Assembly: GCA_023055355.1 (NCBI GenBank)
Contig: JALJCS010000009.1
Span: 44,794,501-44,858,500 of the forward strand
Length of the DNA: 64,000 nt
Direction: 5' to 3'
From: Agelaius tricolor
Lineage: Eukaryota; Chordata; Aves; Passeriformes; Icteridae
Part shown: positions 57,701 through 64,000 of the stretch, piece after piece
Numbering within the stretch: the stretch's first letter is position 1
How the letters are laid out: each line of letters begins with the position of its first letter
Notes under the pieces: generated by a model
Databases searched by the model: none
What the model was told of the DNA's origin: nothing
The model's input: the letters and a program-made list of their open reading frames with translations, nothing else
Made by a program: the position numbers and the translations under genes

Positions 57701-60700
57701 CTGGCTCACCTCTGTGTTACAGCTTTCCCTCCTGACCACTAATTGTCCTTTGATCAGGTTTTGTTAATGATGCACTCCTCTTTGTACAGACCATACCAGA
57801 GGTACCACATGACTTACCTTTGCCTCACTCTTATATTCTGGATGTGCAGTACTTTGATCAGAAAAGATCAGGGCTGTGTTTCAGCATGGACCATACAAAT
57901 CAGGGCTTGATGCCACACTCAGAAAAACAAATGCATTTTCTTGCTCCAACACCTTGCTGCTACATCCTGGTGCAGCCCCAGAAAATCCCCCATCATTTAC
58001 GACAGAGCAGCTGCACAAAACCAGCCAGGCCATTTCAGGAACTGCTCAGGAGCTGTTTGCCCAGCAGATCACCTGTGATTTTTCTGGTTTATTCTGGCCT
58101 GCCAAGGGGCAGGACATGGGCTCTGTGGAGGAGGAAGCCTTCTCCCTGTGTGCTCCACTCCAGCACTGCACAAGCTGGCTCTGGGCCCCATTGCCACAAC
58201 ACAGGCTGGCTTCTTCTGTCAGAAATCTCCATCCTTTTTGTCTCTTCAGTCAGGTTAACATCACTAATTGTGTTTATTTTTTTCCTATTCCTTTCCTTCA
58301 ACCTTTCTTCCTTGTTCAAAACAGCTGATTTCTGGGAGACCTTTGAGTATTTTGAAGATCTGGCTACAAAGCTGATTATGAAATGGCTTGAACACTTCAC
58401 ACAGATTTGTTCCCCTACTGAAACACTCTTGGGGGCCATGCTCGCCTGCCTGACAGCAACCACAAGATCCATGCCCACGGAGTCCCTTTCACTTATAAAC
58501 TGTGGCAACAAAGCCAAGCTCCTGGTCCCTCGCTCATGCACACCCTGGCCCCCTCAAACCTCAAAGCGCGACGTGACGCTTCCCTTCGGCAGATACGGAT
58601 CTACCCCCCACACACCGCCCCGGCAAAAACACATCTGAGACTCTCCTCAGCTCAGACAGCCAGCGCCAGGTGTGGCTGGGAAAGCACTTGCTCAGAGCAG
58701 CTGAAAACTCCTCTAACTCAGATAGAAATTGTTACCTCAAAGTAAAGTAAGGGTAGGAGCAGGCTTTATAATTTCAGGGCTCTTCAGCCTCTCTTTTGCA
58801 GCAGGAATTTAAAAAAACCAACCAAATGAACAAAAAAAGAGCAGCACCTTAAGTCTGGGTCACAGGTATTGTTTTCCCAAACTTGGGACCTTAAGCAAGC
58901 AATCCTCTGAGAAACACGTGAGCAGCCCTGGGGACAGGTTTCAAGAAGCAGCAGCAACATCTGGGATCAGTGTCCCAGCTCTGTTCCGTGGCAGACCCTG
59001 CAGAAAGACTGCACAGGCTTCCAACCCACCAAAGAGGCATCACACCAACCCCACTACGCAGCATGAGCAGGGACTGCTTTTCCTTTGAAGTACCTGGCTC
59101 CAAAGAAAGCCCTTTTGACAACACCCTCCAGGCAATACGTGTATGACACCATCTTACACAGCAACACTTTTTTTTCTTTAAGTTAAAGGGTGGTGGAAAA
59201 GGTTGTTTGTTTGTTTTCAAAACATGACTGTCTTTGTGGGAGTTACTGCGTTCACCCATGAAATGGGACATGCCTGCAGAGCTCAGCAGAGAGGACCCAA
59301 TGCCTCAACACAGAATGTCCTGCACCTCTGCTGCCTGAGCTGGAAAATTTGGCTCTCAGCATATCCTGGGAGCTTGGATAAAAAAGAAAAAGACAACACC
59401 TAATGATCTTGTGTTGTAGTGCCAGACTAAGGCTGCAATAGGGCAGGCAGTGTGAGTCCAAATGCTGCCAGACAGGCTAAGGCAGAAAGGGAAGGTGACA
59501 ACTTGTTTTTCCTTCTTCCATTTTTCTTAAAAGGCAAAAGGCAAAATACCTTTTTTTTTTCTTTTTTTTTTTTTTCCAGAAAACAGCTTTGACTCTGGAT
59601 TCAAAACTGCCAGACACAAAACCAAATTCACATCCATATGGAATAACCACTGATACACAAACTCTCCTCTTTTATGCACAGGACCATGAATTGCAGCATG
59701 AATTTTCTGAATATATCTTGCCGACTCCCACTCCTTCATAATGAGCAACTGGAAAGTTTCAATCTGAATAACTGACTTTATAGATTTAGGGAAAAACAAG
59801 TCAATTTATTATGACAAAGGCCAAAAAAAGCCCTGTTTGTGCTCTCCGGAATATACCGTATTGGCTCCTGTGAGCAAGCAACAAAACAGTTTGTCATTCA
59901 GAAGTTTAAACCCAAGTCTTATGAGGTTAGGCTATATCTTTCTAGTATAAGAAATACAAATTCTAGGTAATCACAAAGTACCAGCAGAGATGCAAAAGCA
60001 TAAAAATATCTGTATTTGAAGGCTTTCTTCTTATTCAAGAACATTTCGCTCCTTCATTCCAAACACGTGCTGGAGTTGGAATAATCAAAATAAAAATCTA
60101 TACTGAACTTTCGATAAACATCTTCAATTTGACAACGCTGGTATTGCCTTTGCCCCATTATTTTGCATTTATGTAGCTTCAGAGCATTCTCCTTCTGAAG
60201 TGACTATCGATAAGCCAGTGACAGATACACTGAAAGAAATACAGAGATATAACAGGATTCCCTTCCTGCCACCTTCCAGAGCTACAGGACTTGGCTAAAT
60301 CAGTGATGCTCTTCAGTTTAAGTGAGCACCTCAAATTTTTGGGTTCATCCATTGCCATTTTCTCTCAGGTGGAACATGCTCACTGTCTTTCCCTTCCACA
60401 TAAACATAGGTGCAATACCACAGACCAAGGGTGTATGTACATATATTCATGGATACACCACATAATCCTCACATGTATTTTTATATGTGTTCCTATATCT
60501 ACATGCACTCACCCCAGCCATTTCTTCTGTCTGTGGAAAAGAAGAGTAAGCAGCTTCAAATGGATTCATAAAAACAGACAATAACATATTTTCCACTCAA
60601 GCAGAGAGGAACTACAGATTCATTTATAATTTTACTCCTCTATTTAAAAGAAGAGACCTAAACAACACTGACAAAACAGTGGAAAATTAAAGCATTTCGT

Positions 60701-63700
60701 CTGTTCAGCATTTTCTGTCCTGTTCTTGCTAGTGGTAAACAGCCCTTCCAGTGGGCAAGCCCCACTTCATCTCAGGAAGCATCCCTGAACACACTGGTAT
60801 AGCCAGGGAACAGCTGATGCCCCAGGCACAGCAAGGATACATCCTACAAAGAGAGACAGGCCTGTTCTCCCTGGCCAAAATCTGTTTTTCTGGATGGAGT
60901 GTGATGTTTTCCTGCATACAGCCTGGGTTTTGCCAGCACTCATAAGGTGCCAACTCAACTACATCATGGACAGTGCTGAAGCTCAAAACTACATGCACTT
61001 GCTAGGAATGACATCCACGTGCCAGCTCTGCCTAAGTCACTATCATCTATTTCAACTATCTATTATCTGGGACATCTGTTATCACAGGCAATCAAAAAGG
61101 CTGCAGACTACATTCATTCACACCTCACATCCCAAGATCATGACAAAAGAGCTGCATCCTCTGATTTCTTTCTAATCAGGTTCTTTGCCATAAACATTTC
61201 CACATTTTTCTATCATTGAGAAGTTAAGAAAGGGGTATATTTATTTTTTGAAGAAAAATCCCTAAAGACCTGGTCAACCACATGAACCCCAGCAGCTGAG
61301 GTTTGAAGAAAAATTATCATTTTTTTGAGACAGATGAGAAATTAATGACAGGTCAGGGATGTAGTCTTTGGAGGTTAAAAAAATCAGGGTAATAAATGAA
61401 TGCAGCACAAGGTATCTCAGGTTATTGGGGAGTTTGTGTGGTGCTTTACAATGTGCTTACAGTGTCCTTAACTGCATGGACAAAAATCAGATGTTTGCTT
61501 CATTCTCTCTTTATTTACAGTGTTCCTAGCTACTGGGTACTTGTCAAAGCCCAGCCACCAGTCACAGAAGCTAAATAGTTAATCAGTAAGCTTAAAGAAA
61601 AGTCTGTGGAAGAGCATGTTGCTTGTCTCCTTCAAAATACTGCACTAGGAGAGCCTAAAAGATAGCAGAGCCTCAAATCCCAAAAGTTACAGGGCACCAG
61701 AAAGCAAGATGATAAAGTACACAAACTACATTAAGTAGAGCCTGTTAATGTTTGTAATAAAAAGGACTACGTTGTTAACAAAGAGAGAAAGGACTTCAAA
61801 ATAATAGTATTTTTAAAAAATCAACACATTATTTCTCACTTGCTTTTGACCATAAAGTCTTCAATTGTGAGCACATATTATGTTGCATTTGGTATTTAGA
61901 CCACGTTACAAGAACATTTTTCTTTGCAAAAGTAAGAACACATTAAATTTCATGCTTGACGTGTTCATTTGTGCTAAAGGAGAAGTAACTGCCCAGGGCC
62001 CAGATTACATCCGCCTCAAAGCAGCAAACCAAAGCTTTAACTTCAACTGGTAGGTTAATTGCCTGCTTGAACATCCTTTTCAACCTTGAGATGAACCTGA
62101 TAATTCACCTAAAAAAGCTGAAAAGCTCGATTTATTTTTGTCCCAGTGCAGAAAATGGTATGTGTGCTCAAAGACAGTCCAGTGATGGAAATTCATATCT
62201 TCTGGTGCCCCAGACTGTTAGCTGAGTTAGCATGCCAAAAAGTTCAAGTTACGCTTATCAATTTGATACAAGTAAAAATGGTGCTCTCATTGCAAACATT
62301 CCTGTTGGTTTTCTTCTAAAGAAAGAAGATCTTGTGGCACTGAAGAGTGGCAAAAATGCAATTTTAATACTTCATGCTGCTGACTTGCATCCATCGTAAT
62401 ATTAAAAAAGAAGGAATGCTCTGTCTTTGCAGAAAGGCCCATAATGTTCAGAGCACCTCTTTGGATGATACTACAATTTGCAAGTGTTTTCTTTCTGAAA
62501 AATGGAAACTTTGAATTTTTGGGGTTGCTTTTCTAAAATATCAAAGGAAAGATAAAACCATGTACGCTTCCATGCGAAATTTCATTTTTAATTCTCATGA
62601 GGTCTTGTTTTTAAATATCAAACAATACATCTTTTCTAAATCAAAAGATCTTCTGGTTGTTATAAGAAAACTCTTTTAAAAATGCACAATTAAACAGATA
62701 AAAGTTTTCCACTTGACTCTGGAAAAGAGTTTTTAAGTCTCTCTGTTTTGGAATCTAAATTCTGGTATGATTTAGTAATGTCTCTTTGCTGTGCTGTATT
62801 GAAAAGTCATAATTTATCTATTTAATTTACTACAATTGTACAAGAAACTTTGTAGTATCCTGAATTTTACTTTAGTCTACACCATTTCAGATGGAGAAAA
62901 TTCAACAACTGAATGGCAAAACCCCGTTTATTTTAAAAATTCCCTTTTTTAGTGCCCCAGGATCACCTCTGGGATATTTCCCCCCTTCATCTCCATTGCA
63001 CAGACCCATACCCCCAGCCTGCAACCCCAAAGGGTGGGTGGCACAGGACCCCCAGAGTGCAATTGGACCCAGGTGGTTCAGCACAAAGTCAGCAGTGAGC
63101 TGTGTGTGGCTCAGCTCTGCTGGGCAAGCCCCAGCCCAGCTGCTTGCTGCTGTTTACGATAAGAGGTGACCCCACGGGAGGCAGCCTCACCCACGGAAAT
63201 GCCCCAGTTCACAGAAGTCATCGTCTTTCTGACTGTCCATGGGGTTTTCTGCTGCTTGTTTCAGTCCCCACAGTGCCAGGATGATTTTCCAGCTGTGCCC
63301 CAGAGTCACAGCTGGGGGATGCTCTGACTCCTGGTGGAGTTTACAGAACCTTCTCCCACCCAAGTCCACCTCCTTGCCACTACACCCCTTCGCACTGCAG
63401 AAACCTCTCCAGTTCATCTCCACATCTGCAAATTCCAGACCGATATCCATGAGGTGCAGCGAGAGCAAAAATTTGAGACAGACCACTGAGAAGCATTCAG
63501 CAATTCCCAAAGCTACAAACACAGCAAGGGCTCCTGGGCCAGCCACAGAAGGACAGAGAGAAACGTCTAGAGGCAAGCAAGCACATGACTACTGAAAAGG
63601 TAACAGCAAATTTCGATAGGATGTGGTGGAAACAGCAGAGGCACTGAACTGCCAACCCTACATGCTTAAAAAAAAAAAAAAAAGCCAGGGTTCGATAAAT

Positions 63701-64000
63701 AATTAGTTTGCATTCAAAAGTAAATGAAAACAAAAGCAACATGATACTTGAGAAAAATATGACACATTGGCAGTTCTGTAACAGACAGAACTGAGCAAAT
63801 GTTTCATGGGACTGTTTAGTTATGCAACAAGGCAGGGATGAATGCCCATTTTGGATACTTTCAAAAAAGCCAAGCCACCATTTTTGGTTTCCCACCTTCC
63901 TTCCAAGAGCCACATTTCTGCAAACTTGTTATGCTTTCAGCACTGACTAAAAATACAGAAAAAAAAATTGGATTAGACTAAGATTCTCATCCTGCTCCTT
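51742..64000. other. Right flank: no gene recognised
   Basis: 12 kb, mostly AT-rich, without an exon I can assign. It would be the upstream region of CD247, or intron 1 if exon 1 lies beyond the window. CREG1, next to CD247 in mammals, was searched for by its conserved C-terminal motifs without success. Minor content: an octamer ATGCAAAT at 54925-54932, T-rich tracts at 59551-59577, and an A-run at 63668-63683. Confidence 0.6.

Noticed and set aside
63187..63576. A - strand frame ending in CELGHFRG, reminiscent of a motif in RCSD1
   Set aside because: The likeness covers only a few residues, the rest does not align, and RCSD1 lies on the other strand in mammals relative to CD247. Taken as chance.
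1..64000. CRISPR array, operons, rRNA or tRNA genes, integrated prophage, intact retrovirus
   Set aside because: Nothing with the needed structure was seen. The repeat content is CR1 fragments, simple repeats and the one unknown repeat pair.

Overview
The window is vertebrate nuclear DNA, most likely from a bird. It holds multi-exon genes with GT-AG introns, scattered CR1-type LINE fragments typical of birds and other sauropsids, and a very long 3' UTR. Only two genes are supported. They converge tail to tail: POU2F1 (Oct-1) on the + strand and CD247 (the CD3-zeta chain of the T-cell receptor) on the - strand. Mammals have these two genes as neighbours in the same arrangement. Species cannot be told from the sequence alone.

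Left part (1-37.7 kb): the last ten coding exons of POU2F1, at 4071-26512. Joined, they encode 571 residues: the end of the Gln-rich N-terminal region, the POU-specific domain, the linker, the POU homeodomain and the whole Ser/Thr/Ala-rich C-terminus. Splice phases agree at every junction. The first part of the protein is encoded before the window. The stop codon at 26510-26512 is followed by about 11 kb that reads as 3' UTR, ending near a distal poly(A) signal at 37632. This UTR carries simple repeats, a homopurine tract, an AU-rich nonamer, Pumilio-type motifs, two CpG-dense islands and a perfect hairpin.

Middle part (38.9-51.7 kb, - strand): CD247. Seven exons (human exons 2-8) were read: the short extracellular segment with its cysteine, the transmembrane helix with its aspartate, and three ITAMs, each split between two exons just after the first Tyr-x pair. 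A candidate exon 1 (signal peptide) lies at 51667-51741. Its splice phase and hydrophobic core fit, but its ATG is out of frame with the rest by one base at a run of five G. A strong poly(A) signal at 38882-38887 would leave about 1.2 kb between the two genes' ends.

Right part (51.8-64 kb): no exon recognised. It should be upstream DNA of CD247, or more of its first intron if the real exon 1 is farther away. CREG1, the next gene in mammals, was looked for and not found.

The two proteins do not act in one pathway: POU2F1 is a nuclear octamer-binding transcription factor and CD247 is a membrane signalling adaptor of T and NK cells. No new multi-gene system was seen. The points most worth checking are the out-of-frame CD247 exon 1, tandem splice acceptors in both genes (one at the same junction as a human CD247 one-glutamine isoform), a duplicated unknown repeat placed inside a CR1 copy, and CpG islands inside the POU2F1 3' UTR.
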